NCBI GenBank assembly: GCA_016721605.1
Contig: JADKHS010000036.1
Coordinates: 62,001 to 126,000 of the forward strand
DNA: 64,000 nucleotides
DNA from: Nitrosomonadales bacterium
Lineage (GTDB): Bacteria; Pseudomonadota; Gammaproteobacteria; Burkholderiales; Gallionellaceae
Reading direction: 5' to 3'
Shown: positions 17,130 through 27,886 of the stretch, in pieces
How the letters are laid out: each line of letters begins with the position of its first letter
Position numbering within the stretch: the first letter of the stretch is position 1
Made by a program: the position numbers and the translations under genes
Notes under the pieces: model-generated
Seen by the model: only the letters and a program-made list of their open reading frames with translations
Databases searched by the model: none
What the model was told of the DNA's origin: nothing

Positions 17130-18007
17130 TGGTGCGTTTTGGCATTTTTTTGCTGTGGCTACTGCACTTCCTTCCATACCGATTGCAAGCGTGGACTGGT
17201 AATATCCTGGGAACGCTGCTTTATCTGCTTACAGCCAGGCGGCGGCGCGTGGCAAACATCAATTTGCGCTTATGTTTCCCCAAACTAAGCGAAGCACAGC
17301 GGACGCGGCTAGTGCGGCAGCATTTTATCGCCTTCGGCCGCAGCATTGTGGAACGGGGGATTTTATGGTGGGGCAGCCGCGAGCGCATCCAGAAGTTGAT
17401 ACGGGTTGAAGGAGCAGAGCACTTTCAAAATGCGCTTGGCAATCCACTGATTTTGCTTACGGCACATTTTGTCGCCCTGGATGTCAGTGGATCCTGGATT
17501 ACCCAACATACCGACGGGGTTAGCGTTTACTCCAAACAAAAGAATGCTTACCTGCAAAATTTGGTGTTACAGAAACGTGCGCGTTTCGGCAAGCAGCTGT
17601 TATTTGCGCGACAAGCAGGGATGCGTCCGGTAGTAAAATCATTACGCGAATGTCGGCCATTTTATTATTTTACGGATCAAGATTGGACCACCAAGGATGG
17701 TGTGTTCGTTCCTTTCTTTGGCATACCAGCCGCTACGTTGGCGACTTTGCCTCGCCTGGTAAAAATGGCTAACGCAAAGGTGGTACCGTGTATCGCACGT
17801 GTATTGCCGGATTATAAGGGGTATGAAGTGCGCTTCTACCCAGCGTGGGAAAACTATCCTACCGATGATTTGATAGCCGACACCCGCCGCATCAACGAAT
17901 TCATCGAACAGCGTGTGCTGGAAATGCCGGAACAATATTTCTGGCTGCAAGTCGATTTAAAACCCGGCCCGAGGGCGAAGAAAGCTTTTATAAATGAAAT
18001 ATCGTGA
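17126..18007 (+). CDS. second LpxL/LpxP-type acyltransferase
   Basis: A paralogue of the gene before it, 293 residues, again with an N-terminal hydrophobic segment and the HX4D motif (HFVALD, near residue 113), then VYSKQKNAYL, DQDWTTKDGVFVPFFGIPA and the C-terminal EQYFWLQVDLK. Two adjacent acyltransferase genes are common in betaproteobacteria and would give the two secondary acylations of lipid A. Its 3' end overlaps the start of ubiD by 14 bases. Confidence 0.93.
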   Translation: MMVRFGIFLLWLLHFLPYRLQAWTGNILGTLLYLLTARRRRVANINLRLCFPKLSEAQRTRLVRQHFIAFGRSIVERGILWWGSRERIQKLIRVEGAEHFQNALGNPLILLTAHFVALDVSGSWITQHTDGVSVYSKQKNAYLQNLVLQKRARFGKQLLFARQAGMRPVVKSLRECRPFYYFTDQDWTTKDGVFVPFFGIPAATLATLPRLVKMANAKVVPCIARVLPDYKGYEVRFYPAWENYPTDDLIADTRRINEFIEQRVLEMPEQYFWLQVDLKPGPRAKKAFINEIS

Positions 18008-19457
18008 CCTGCGCGACTTTATCTCGCAATTAGAAAAACTAGGGGATCTCAAGCGCGTGATTACATCAGTTTCTCCGCATTTGGAGATGACAGAAATCTG
18101 CGACCGCGTATTACGCGCCCAAGGTCCTGCTGTACTGTTTGAACATCCTGCGGGGCATAACATGCCAGTTCTGGCGAATTTATTTGGCACACCGCACCGC
18201 GTGGCATTGGGCATGGGCGAAGAAAGCGTAACGGCATTACGCGAAGTGGGCAAATTACTGGCTTACCTGAAAGAACCCGAGCCACCCAAAGGCCTAAGGG
18301 ACGCCTGGGACAAATGGCCGGTATTGAAGCAGGTATTGAATATGACGCCCAAGGTAGTTTCGAGTGCTGCCTGCCAGGAAGTCGTATGGGAAGGCAGCGA
18401 AGTAGACTTGGGCAGGCTGCCCATACAAACCTGCTGGCCAGGAGATGTAGCGCCACTGATTAGCTGGGGGCTGGTGGTTACCCGCGGCCCCAACAAACCG
18501 CGCCAGAATCTTGGCATTTACCGCCAGCAGGTGATCGCGCCCAACAAAGTTATTATGCGCTGGCTGGCGCATCGCGGTGGAGCACTGGATTTTCAGGAGT
18601 GGTGCAAAACGTATCCGGGCCAACCCTTTCCACTGGCAGTGGTGATCGGTGCCGACCCGGCTACTATTTTGGGCGCGGTTACCCCGGTGCCAGACAGCTT
18701 GTCTGAATACCAATTTGCTGGCTTGTTGCGTGGATCAAAAACAGAACTGATTAAGTGTATCGGTAACAATTTACAAGTGCCTGCCAGCGCCGAAATCGTG
18801 CTGGAAGGCATAATTCACCCCAATGACATCGCGTTGGAAGGCCCATTTGGCGACCATACGGGTTATTACAATGAGCAAGAAAAATTCCCGGTATTCACCA
18901 TTGAGCGCATCACCATGCGCCGCAATCCCATTTATCACTCCACTTATACCGGCAAACCACCAGATGAGCCGGCCATTTTGGGCGTGGCATTAAACGAAGT
19001 GTTCGTGCCACTTCTACAGAAGCAGTTTCCCGAGATTTCGGATTTCTACCTGCCACCGGAAGGCTGTTCTTATCGTTTGGCAATTGTATCCATGAAGAAA
19101 CAGTATCCGGGACATGCCAAGCGCGTGATGTTTGGCATCTGGTCCTATCTGCGCCAGTTCATGTATACCAAGTTCATCATCGTAGTAGATGACGACATCG
19201 ATATCCGTGAATGGAAGGAAGTCATCTGGGCGATCACCACACGCGTCGATCCCACACGCGACACACTTCTGGTGGACAACACGCCCATTGATTATTTGGA
19301 CTTCGCCAGCCCGGTGTCCGGCCTGGGCAGCAAGATGGGACTGGATGCGACCAACAAGTGGCCGGGTGAAACGCAACGCGAGTGGGGAACGCCAATTGCG
19401 ATGGACGACGTGACCAAACGCCGTATAGATGCAATGTGGGGTGAGCTTGGCTTGTAG
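17994..19457 (+). CDS. ubiD: UbiD decarboxylase (ubiquinone biosynthesis)
   Basis: UbiD uses prenylated FMN, supplied by UbiX, to decarboxylate 3-polyprenyl-4-hydroxybenzoate. The 487 residues match the usual length. Family stretches include MKYRDLRDFISQLEK at the start, EGPFGDHTGYYNE with its E and D near the cofactor site, and ITMRRNPIYHSTYTGKPPDE. Its start lies inside the end of the acyltransferase gene. The prenyl-FMN partner is not in this window. Confidence 0.95.
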   Translation: MKYRDLRDFISQLEKLGDLKRVITSVSPHLEMTEICDRVLRAQGPAVLFEHPAGHNMPVLANLFGTPHRVALGMGEESVTALREVGKLLAYLKEPEPPKGLRDAWDKWPVLKQVLNMTPKVVSSAACQEVVWEGSEVDLGRLPIQTCWPGDVAPLISWGLVVTRGPNKPRQNLGIYRQQVIAPNKVIMRWLAHRGGALDFQEWCKTYPGQPFPLAVVIGADPATILGAVTPVPDSLSEYQFAGLLRGSKTELIKCIGNNLQVPASAEIVLEGIIHPNDIALEGPFGDHTGYYNEQEKFPVFTIERITMRRNPIYHSTYTGKPPDEPAILGVALNEVFVPLLQKQFPEISDFYLPPEGCSYRLAIVSMKKQYPGHAKRVMFGIWSYLRQFMYTKFIIVVDDDIDIREWKEVIWAITTRVDPTRDTLLVDNTPIDYLDFASPVSGLGSKMGLDATNKWPGETQREWGTPIAMDDVTKRRIDAMWGELGL

Positions 19458-19466
19458 TTGTCCGTG

Positions 19467-20466
19467 TTAATCCATCACCAGCACAACCTTGCCGGTGATA
19501 CCCCCTTGTTCAATAAGGCGATGTGCTTGGGCAGCATCTTTCAATGACAGCATCTTATTCACCAGCACGCCGATTACCTGCTTCAATTAGCTGCGCCCCC
19601 TGTTCCAGTATTTTGCGCTGACGAATACGCTCGTCATGCAAATGCATAATTTGCGGCGTGAGCATCAGTTCGTAACACAGCGACAGATTGCGCAGTCGCG
19701 CCAGCTGGGTGTCAGCCAGTGACAGCGGAGTGGACAACAAGCTGACGACTTTTCCGCCGATGCGCGCAGCATTGAGTGAGCGCAGGAAAACCTCACCACC
19801 TACCGTGTCAAATACCACGTCCACGCCCTTATCAGCGGTCCACACAAGCGCTTCCTGCACGAAATCCTGCTCGCGGTAGTTAATGATTTTTTCTGCACCG
19901 AGACCCTGCACCAGCCCAGCTTTCTTGTCATCACTTACCGTTACTGCGACATGTGCGCCCAGATGGTGGGCTAATTGCACGGCAATATGGCCGACACCTC
20001 CCGCCGCCGCATGGATGAGTATAGTTTGGTTGGCTTGCAGATTAACGCGTTCGACTAACGCTTCCCACACGGTGATCAGTACCAGCGGTAGCGCGGCGCT
20101 TTCATGCAGACTGAGGTTGGCTGGTTTGAAAGCGCAGTAGTCTTCATGCACATTGGTATATTCGGCATAACAGCCGGGCTCGTCGCCGATGCCACCGTTG
20201 CAGAAGTAGACCACATCACCGACCGTAAAACGTGTCACAGCCGTGCCAATGGCATCTACAATACCTGCGCCATCGCAACCCAGAATCGCGGGAAGTTTGT
20301 CGGGGTAATAAGCTGGCTTAGTGCGCAACTTGGTGTCCAGCGGATTGATGCCTGCGGCGGCTAGCTTGACCCGCACATGGTGCTCGAAGGGAAGTTCGGG
20401 TAGGGGAATTTCACGCGATTGCAGCACATCGGGGCTACCCGCTGCGGTCATTAAAATTGCTTTCAT
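19467..20466 (-). CDS. MDR-type zinc-independent quinone oxidoreductase
   Basis: A medium-chain dehydrogenase/reductase with the GroES-like domain first (MKAILMTAAGSPDVLQSREI, then GVDAIGTAV-type sequence) and an NADP-binding domain with HAAAGGVGHIAVQLAHHLGA. It lacks the catalytic-zinc Cys/His set and so resembles quinone oxidoreductases. The open frame ends early at 19555; removing one base in ggcgtgctgg near 19567 restores LVNKMLSLKDAAQAHRLIEQ and a C-terminus KVVLVMD at 19467 (332 residues). Start chosen at 20466; upstream residues look like read-through of the promoter. Convergent with ubiD. Confidence 0.85.
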
Positions 20467-20628
20467 TACATATAGCCAAGAATGGATAATTAGCGGGGTA
20501 ATCAGGCCAAAACCGAGAATTACCCGAAAGACTCTCAAAAAGCCTACCGCACATCAACTGCCTACTCGGGGCGACTTGAGAGAGGTGTGATATGTTAAAC
20601 TCGCTTCATAAATTTAGCGAGTTTAACC

Positions 20629-21730
20629 ATGTCGGGAAATACATTAGGTACTTTATTCTGCGTGACATCTTTTGGCGAATCGCATGGAGCGGCAATCGGT
20701 TGCGTGGTGGATGGTTGTCCGCCTGGGATGGCATTGAGTACAGCAGACATTCAACACGAACTGGATCGACGTAAGCCGGGCACTTCGCGCCACGTCACCC
20801 AAAGGCGCGAGACAGACACGGTAGAAATTTTATCCGGCATATTTGAAGGCAAGACCACTGGCACACCGATTGCGTTGTTGATCCGCAACGAAGACCAGCG
20901 TAGCAAAGACTACGGCAACATCGCCGAAAGCTTTCGTCCCGGCCATGCCGATTACACTTATTGGCAAAAATACGGTATCCGCGACCATCGCGGTGGCGGG
21001 CGGGCGTCTGCGCGCGAGACCGCAGTGCGCGTAGCGGCGGGCGCGATTGCGAAGAAATGGCTGAACGAGCGTTATGGTGTTGTGATACGCGGCTATTTAT
21101 CGCAATTAGGGTGAAATAATAGTGCCCTTCAAGAATTGGGATGACGTCAACCGCAATCCATTCTTTGTCGCCGATGACAGTTATGTTGAGCAGCTGGAAG
21201 CGTACATGGATGCGTTGCGCAAATCCGGTGATTCCATCGGTGCAAAGCTCACGGTCGTGGCTGAACATATGCCTGTGGGCTGGGGCGAGCCGGTGTATGA
21301 CCGGCTCGATGCCGACATTGGCTACGCCATGATGAGCATAAATGCCGTAAAAGGAGTAGAGATTGGTGCCGGCTTCGCTTCAGTAACGCAACGAGGCAGT
21401 GAGCATGGTGACGAAATCACTCCGCAAGGTTTTTTATCCAACCACGCTGGCGGCATACTGGGCGGCATTTCCACTGGACAGGATATTGTGGCGCATATCG
21501 CCATAAAACCCACTTCCAGCATCCGCCTTCCGCGCCGCTCCATCAATAAAGCGGGTGAGCCAACGCTCGTGGAAACCCATGGTCGCCATGACCCGTGCGT
21601 AGGCATTCGCGCTACGCCCATCGCCGAAGCCATGCTGGCCTTGGTACTGATCGACCATGCCCTGCGCCACCGGGCTCAGAACGCAGACGTGGTATGCGCC
21701 ACGCCGAAAGTTCCGGGCAAGACCGGCTAG
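20629..21730 (+). CDS. aroC: chorismate synthase
   Basis: AroC makes chorismate from EPSP with reduced FMN, the last shared step to the aromatic amino acids. Signatures present: FGESHGAAIGCVVDGCPPG, RHVTQRRETDTVEILSG, RGGGRASARETA and, after the break, GISTGQDIVAHIAIKPTSS and GRHDPCVGIRATPI. The frame is broken at the GGG of 21107-21110; removing one G joins SQL to GEIIVPFKNWDDV and gives 366 residues, the normal size. As chorismate synthase is essential without aromatic supply, I read this as a sequence error. Confidence 0.93.
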
Positions 21731-21754
21731 CATTCGAAATCCCATGTCAGGCAA

Positions 21755-23011
21755 CTACTTTGCCATTTGCCCGGCCGCGTTGTTGCTGACTTGATACGCT
21801 GCATAGCGCGGTAACGCAAAACGCTCCAAATACCAGCCGGATGGCATAACATGACGTAATTTTTGTTCGGTGTCTTCACTGATCAGGATACGCTCACTTG
21901 CAGTACGCGCTTGGTCACATAAATGCGCAGCCAAATTGACGGGCGCACCCATGATCGTAAAAATACTGGTACCACTGTAACCCATGCGGCGTCCGTAAAC
22001 CGGCCCGCTCGCAATGCCTATCCGGTGATCCAGCGAATCCAGCGCGTAATTCAAGCGCTGCCATTCTTGTTTGATCTCAGAAAATTCACGCTGCATTTCG
22101 AGCGCCGCTCGCAGTGCCTTCGGGGCGTTTTCAGCACCTGCTGTTTCAAAACTCAGCATCATGCCATCGCCCAGGTATTTATCGATGCGTGCACCGTGCT
22201 GTACACCAATTGCACCCAAACGTTCCAGATATTCATCCACCAACGCGGTCGCATCGGCCACCGCCAATTGTTGAAACAGCAAGTCAGAATTGGTGATATC
22301 GGTAAACAGAATCGTGGCTTGGTTGATGTGCGGATCAAGCACGACACCCAAATGCACCAGGTTGGTCGGATCAGCGATGATGTTTGAAACCGCCAACGCC
22401 AACTTGACGCAGATCGGTTCAATTTTTTTCTCATCCTCAACCGTAAATGGCGTATTGCGATCCTCATTGAGAAACTGCACCACACCAACCAGCTCGCTGC
22501 CAAATTTCAACAAAGGCTTGGTAAGAATATTATTCGATTGAAAACCAGATTTGGTATCCAGCCGTTTTTCATGTGCCTTATTCATCATCGAAGGCGAATA
22601 AATTGAAGTTTGGCGTGACAGGTACACCTCCCCGGCTTGACTGCCATGCAAATCAATTTGCATTTTAACCACACTCTGCGCGGCTGGGCCATGCGCAATC
22701 AAAAACACCAAAGCCTGATCAGAATAGGGATTGCGAATAATGATGGAATCGGCCACTGCGCGAATCTGGCTTCGAGCTGTTCCTTGTGCTGCTGCATTTC
22801 CAGCAAACCTTGATGCAATAACTCGTTAGAACGTTTCTGCTGCTCCAGCGCCGCTTCCAGCTTGACCACTTTTGTTTTCGATTCCTACGGTCTCTTCCAG
22901 CCGTTTTTGCTCCCGAAAAAATTTCCAACACGCAAAAGCAATCGCAAATACCGGCGCCAGCCAAGCCGTTGAAATTTGTGCCGGAATCAATTTTAGAAAA
23001 TTATCAAACAT
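21755..23011 (-). CDS. GAF-domain class III nucleotidyl cyclase homologue
   Basis: Three frames assemble into one 418-residue protein: an N-terminal membrane segment (TAWLAPVFAIAFACWKFF), a coiled coil (VVKLEAALEQQKRSNELLHQ), a GAF-like domain (LLKFGSELVGVVQFLNEDRN) and a class III cyclase domain. The cyclase part has the metal site ILFTDITNSD and KYLGDGMM, and GAPVNLAAHL. The breaks lie near 22880 and 22753, and their net effect is zero bases. The arginine that normally follows the catalytic Asn (NLAAR) is His here, so cyclase activity is uncertain. It could be a cAMP-type signal enzyme or a degenerate sensor. It stands alone, convergent with aroC. Confidence 0.8.
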
Positions 23012-23143
23012 CGCTCGCCCCTCCCGGTCATGATGTTCGGCGGATTATGCGCCGTGACGTTTAAGATTTCCATGTCCTACAGTCCTGCTACATCCGGCGA
23101 TATTGCTTGGCCGCCTTAACCGTTTAAAAAATTGAGACCTAAT

Positions 23144-23159
23144 GGTTTCACGTGAAACA
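23144..23159. promoter_or_regulatory. ParB-binding site parS, copy 1
   Basis: GGTTTCACGTGAAACA matches the parS consensus TGTTTCACGTGAAACA at 15 of 16 positions. It lies about 105 bases upstream of mnmG and 2.7 kb from parAB, as expected for an origin-proximal centromere. Confidence 0.9.
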
Positions 23160-23265
23160 ACTATTGGGGGGTTTTCTGCCTTCATAACATTTTGATGTAT
23201 GATGCACCCCTCCGTTTCATCAAGCAAATTACCGTTTCTGTAACCAACCGATCAAGAACACAAAG

Positions 23266-25203
23266 ATGGATTTCCCGAAAAAATTCGATGTAATTATTGT
23301 GGGCGGCGGTCACGCCGGGACAGAGGCTGCGCTCGCTAGCGCCCGTATGGGTTGCGCCACTTTGTTACTCACGCATAACATTGAAACACTCGGGATAATG
23401 TCGTGCAACCCCTCCATTGGCGGCATAGGCAAGGGGCATTTAGTCAAGGAAATAGACGCCTTGGGTGGTGTTATGGCGGCGGCGGCTGATGAGTCGGGCA
23501 TCCAATTTCGCATCCTCAACTCCTCTAAAGGCCCAGCAGTACGCGCCACGCGCGCTCAGGCAGATCGGCTACTATACAAGCAAGCCATCCGCAAGCGCTT
23601 AGAAAACACCCCTAACCTTTGGTTATTTCAGCAGGCGGTGGATGATTTACGGGTAGAAAATGGTAAGGTATGCGGGGTTTCTACCCAGCTGGGTTTACGT
23701 TTTGCTGCGAAAACCGTTGTCCTGACAACCGGGACTTTCCTTTCTGGCCTGATTCACATCGGACAGACCAACTACCAGGCAGGCCGGGCGGGCGATCCGC
23801 CATCTTTTAGTTTAGCGCAATGTTTACGTGAACTAAAGTTACCGATGGGCCGACTGAAAACTGGCACGCCACCACGCCTTGATGGGCGCAGTATTGATTA
23901 TTCCGTAATGACCGAGCAACCTGGTGATATGCCGGTGCCGGTATTCTCATTCATGGGACAGGTGCGACAGCATCCGCAACAATTATCTTGCTGGATTACC
24001 CATACCAATCAACGCACGCACGATATTATTCGTGGTGGCTTAGATCGTTCTCCCATGTTCACCGGGGTAATCGAGGGTGTGGGGCCACGCTATTGCCCGT
24101 CTATAGAGGACAAAATTACGCGCTTTGCCGACAAAGAATCACACCAGATTTTTTTAGAACCGGAGGGGTTGACTACTCACGAAATCTATCCAAACGGGAT
24201 TTCCACGAGCTTGCCTTTCGATGTACAGCTGGCGTTAGTGCGTTCCATAAAAGGCTTGGAGAATGCACATATCACACGCCCTGGCTATGCAATTGAATAT
24301 GACTATTTTGATCCGCGCGGCTTAAAACATTCATTGGAAACCAAAGCTATAGCTGACCTATTCTTTGCCGGGCAAATTAATGGCACCACAGGATACGAGG
24401 AAGCGGCCGCCCAAGGTTTACTGGCGGGCATTAATGCCGCCTTGCGTGCGCTCGGCAAGGAAAGTTGGTGCCCGCGTCGCGATGAGGCCTATCTGGGCGT
24501 GCTGGTAGATGATCTAATTACGCGAGGCGTGTCTGAACCCTATCGTATGTTTACCAGTCGGGCCGAATATCGCCTGCAACTACGTGAAGATAACGCAGAC
24601 CTGCGTCTAACAGAAATCGGGCGCCGCCTGGGTGTAGTAGATGATGTCCGTTGGCAAGCATTTGAGTTGAAGCGTACTGCAATTGCACACGAGCAAGAAC
24701 GGCTAAAATCCATTTGGGTTAATCCGAAGCTGTTACTCCAGGAAGATGCGGAGCGTGTGCTGGGCAAAGGGATCGAGCGCGAATATGCGCTACATGAGCT
24801 TTTACGCCGCCCCGACGTGAACTATGCCAGCCTGATGACTTTGCCTGGGGCAGGTGAACCGGTGGCCGATGAAAAAGTGGCAGAGCAAGTAGAAATTCAA
24901 GCCAAATACCACGGCTATATCGAGCGGCAGCGCGATGAAATCGCCCGAAATGAAAGCAATGAAAACATGCGGTTACCTGAAGAAATGGATTATCGTACAG
25001 TGCTTGGCCTATCAATTGAGGCACAACAAAAACTTAACCAGCATATGCCCGAAACGGTAGGGAAGCGGCCCGCATTTCCGGAATAACACCGGCAGCGGTC
25101 TCCTTTGTTATTGGTACACCTAAAACGTGGTTTTCGGAGTGCAGCGATGGCTCCAGACGTTAAGGAACCGCCAGAAGGCGGGAAAGTGCAGAAAAGCGCG
25201 TGA
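23266..25203 (+). CDS. mnmG: tRNA U34 carboxymethylaminomethyl synthase subunit MnmG
   Basis: MnmG (GidA) works with MnmE to modify the wobble uridine of certain tRNAs; MnmE is encoded at 36106-37455. The FAD-binding motif DVIIVGGGHAGTEAALASAR opens the protein, followed by SCNPSIGGIGKGHLVKEIDA and TGTFLSGLIHIG. The written frame stops at 25086 after 606 residues. Two compensating shifts (near 25073 and in the TTT near 25107) restore AARISGITPAAVSLLLVHLK and a stop at 25203, giving 645 residues, the usual size. The end overlaps the GTG start of rsmG. A parS site lies upstream. Confidence 0.95.
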
Positions 25204-25821
25204 ATCAGGCTGAAGAGTTGGCGCTGGGCATCACGCAACTGGGACTAGATGCCACACCAGAATTACAACGCAAGCTGTTAAGTTATCTTGAAATGTTGCA
25301 GAAAATGGAACCGGGTTTATAACCTGACGGCCATTCGTCAGCCGGAACAGATGATCAGCGGACATGTACTTGACAGCCTTGCCGTGTTGCCACATTTATG
25401 GCCTGGCCGTTGGCTAGACGTGGGGTGCGGTGCAGGCCTGCCCGGTATAATACTGGCGCTAATGCGCCCGGAATGGACATTCGTCCTTCTGGATAGTAAT
25501 AGCAAAAAAACGAGTTTTGTACAACAAGTGAAAATCGAACTGGAGCTACACAACGTAAGCATTACCTGCACACGCGTGGAAGCCTGGCAGACCGGGGAGA
25601 AATTCGACGGCATTATTTCCCGGGCTTTTGCGGAGACTGCAAAATTTGTTACGCTGACACGTCATTTGCTGAATCAAGAAGGACGCTGGGTTGCCATGAA
25701 GGGAGTTCCGCAACAGGAGCTGGAACGGTTGCCGAACGATATCAACGTAGAACAAATTATTCCGTTGCAGGTGCCGGGGCTAGCCGCCGCGCGCTGCCTG
25801 ATTATGTTGAAACCCACTTGA
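25200..25821 (+). CDS. rsmG: 16S rRNA G527 methyltransferase
   Basis: RsmG (GidB) methylates N7 of G527 in 16S rRNA using SAM. The best start is the GTG at 25200, overlapping the reconstructed mnmG stop (GTGA); it gives VNQAEELALGITQLGLDATP. One A too many in cagaaaatgg near 25304 breaks the frame; correcting it yields LEMLQKWNRVYNLTAIRQPE and 206 residues. The SAM site WLDVGCGAGLPGIILAL and DGIISRAFA are intact. The operon order mnmG-rsmG-parA-parB is classical. Its stop nearly touches parA. Confidence 0.93.
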
Positions 25822-25823
25822 AT

Positions 25824-26600
25824 ATGATCAAAATACTAGCGGTTACCAATCAAAAAGGGGGGGTGGGCAAAACAACCACATCAATTAATCTGGCTGCAAG
25901 TCTGGCGGCCGTTAAACAACGTGTATTGCTGATTGATCTTGATCCCCAAGGCAATGCCACTATGGGCAGCGGTATAAATAAGCGTGATCTGTCAGCAACC
26001 ATTTACCACGTGTTACTGGGAAGTAAAACCCTGCATGAAGCTCGTCTTCGTTCGGAAGCCGGAAAGTATGACGTGCTACCGGCGAACCGTGATCTGGCTG
26101 GTGCCGAAATTGAACTGGTTGATTTGCCACAGCGTGAAACTCGGCTTAAAGAAGCTCTGCAAGCCGTGACGGCTGAATATGATTATGCATTGATTGATTG
26201 TCCTCCCGCTTTAAATCTGCTTACCCTCAACGGGCTATGTGCGGCTAAGTCAGTCATGATACCGGTGCAGTGCGAATATTATGCCTTGGAAGGACTTAGC
26301 GATTTGGTCAACACCATCCGAAAGGTGCGGGCGCACCTTAACCCGGATCTTGAAATTGAGGGTTTGCTGCGCACCATGTTCGATCCACGTAATACGTTGG
26401 CTTTGCAAGTATCCGAACAATTACAACAACATTTTGGCGAGAAAGTTTATCGTACTATCATCCCGCGTAATGTGCGATTGGCGGAAGCGCCCAGCTATGG
26501 TGTACCGGTGCTTCACCATGACAAACCTTCCAAAGGTGCGCAGGCCTATCTAGCTCTGGCAGGCGAATTGCTCAATAAAGCGGCGCAATCCGTAGCTTAA
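25824..26600 (+). CDS. parA: chromosome partitioning ATPase ParA (Soj)
   Basis: ParA drives movement of ParB-parS complexes. The deviant Walker A box KGGVGKTTTSINLA follows directly after the start MIKILAVTNQ, then LIDLDPQGNATMGSG (Walker A') and YALIDCPPALNLLT (Walker B). It is 258 residues without a long N-terminal HTH, so it is the chromosomal Soj type rather than a plasmid P1/F type. I prefer ATG at 25824 to the TTG two codons earlier. The gene starts 2 bases after the rsmG stop. Confidence 0.95.
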   Translation: MIKILAVTNQKGGVGKTTTSINLAASLAAVKQRVLLIDLDPQGNATMGSGINKRDLSATIYHVLLGSKTLHEARLRSEAGKYDVLPANRDLAGAEIELVDLPQRETRLKEALQAVTAEYDYALIDCPPALNLLTLNGLCAAKSVMIPVQCEYYALEGLSDLVNTIRKVRAHLNPDLEIEGLLRTMFDPRNTLALQVSEQLQQHFGEKVYRTIIPRNVRLAEAPSYGVPVLHHDKPSKGAQAYLALAGELLNKAAQSVA

Positions 26601-26612
26601 GAAGGAAATAAC

Positions 26613-27454
26613 TTGGCAAAACCAAACAAAGGATTAGGACGTGGCTTGGATGTATTGCTGGCCGGTAGCGGCAAAGAGCAAGACGACGTATTAAGTGAAA
26701 TGAAGGTTGATGAACTCAAACCTGGCAAGTATCAGCCACGCAGCCGTATGGATGAATCTTCACTCAATGAACTAGCCGCTTCGATCAAAGTACAAGGCGT
26801 TATGCAGCCGATCCTGGCACGTTTATTACCCAATGGTAGCCACGAAATTATTGCTGGGGAACGCCGCTGGCGTGCCGCCCAACTGGCTGGCCTGGTCCAA
26901 GTGCCGGTATTGGTGCGCAAGGTGGCCGACAACGCCGCACTGGCCATGGCGTTGATTGAAAACATTCAACGTGAAGATCTCAATCCATTAGAAGAGGCTA
27001 TCGGTATTCAACGTCTTATAGACGAGTTCAAGATGACACACATGGCGGCCGCAGATGCGGTAGGGCGTTCGCGCAGTGCAACCAGTAACTTGTTGCGCCT
27101 GCTCAAGCTGCCACAATCAGTGCAAGGCATGTTAATGGGCGGCAGCCTCGATATGGGCCACGCCCGAGCACTGTTGGCGCTGGATGGCGCACAGCAGATT
27201 GCTGCCGCCACCAAAATTATAGCGGACGGATTGTCGGTACGCGAAACAGAAAAACTGGTACAGAATTTACCGAATCCCATACCACAACACAAGAAAGCAA
27301 ACCCAATCGCGATATCCTGCAATTACAAGAAGATATTGCCCAGCATCTCGGCACCAATGTACAAATCAAGACGGGTAAAAAAGGCGTGGGCAAGCTAGTT
27401 ATCCATTACACTAGCCATGATCATTTAGCCGACCTAATCGCACGTTGGAAATAA
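26613..27454 (+). CDS. parB: chromosome partitioning protein ParB (Spo0J)
   Basis: ParB binds parS (two sites in this window) and spreads as a CTP-dependent clamp. Signs: GLGRGLDVLL at the start, the CTP-binding GERRWRAAQLAG and ENIQREDLNPLEEA, and a helix-turn-helix around AAADAVGRSRSATSNLLRLL. A one-base break near 27300 cuts off the dimerisation domain; shifting frame recovers DILQLQEDIAQHLGTNVQIK and GKLVIHYTSHDHLADLIARW, ending at 27454 (about 280 residues). TTG start with AAGAAGGAA upstream. It lies 12 bases after parA. Confidence 0.94.
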
Positions 27455-27500
27455 ACCCCTGAAAATAAATCGTTGACGCCAACAAGCGAGATTGAGTAGA

Positions 27501-27881
27501 ATGCCGGGCTTCAAAGGATTAGGGGCGCTTGTGGGCAGTACGGTTCGCCGGATTATTTTAATTCAGCTAGCTGTGACCGTGGCGATAGCATTTTTAATGC
27601 TGATGTACCTGAATGTAGTTGCCGCAACATCGGCTTTTGCTGGAGGGGCGGTAGGCTTTCTAACCAGTTTGGTTTACGCTAAAAAAATGTTCGCGCCGCA
27701 GGGCAGCGAACCAAAAACAATAATTATGGCGCATTATCGCGCCGAAGCTTACAAGCTGGTGTTTACAATTCTATTGTTCTCTTTGATCTTCACGCAGTTT
27801 AAGGAAGTGCATGTGTTGCCGCTGTTTGTGGCATATATTGCAACGTTGATAGTTTATTGGGTAGCACTAATTTTTGTGTAA
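27501..27881 (+). CDS. atpI: ATP synthase subunit I
   Basis: AtpI is a small membrane protein at the head of many atp operons, thought to help assemble the c-ring. The 126-residue product has four hydrophobic segments (for example IILIQLAVTVAIAFLMLMYL and LPLFVAYIATLIVYWVALIF). Start taken at ATG 27501 (MPGFKGLGALVG). It ends 5 bases before atpB. Confidence 0.85.
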   Translation: MPGFKGLGALVGSTVRRIILIQLAVTVAIAFLMLMYLNVVAATSAFAGGAVGFLTSLVYAKKMFAPQGSEPKTIIMAHYRAEAYKLVFTILLFSLIFTQFKEVHVLPLFVAYIATLIVYWVALIFV

Positions 27882-27886
27882 AATTT

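Noticed and set aside
27472..27500. Promoter TTGACG...TAGAAT before atpI
   Set aside because: The -10-like box overlaps the atpI start codon, so it could not serve that gene; likely chance.
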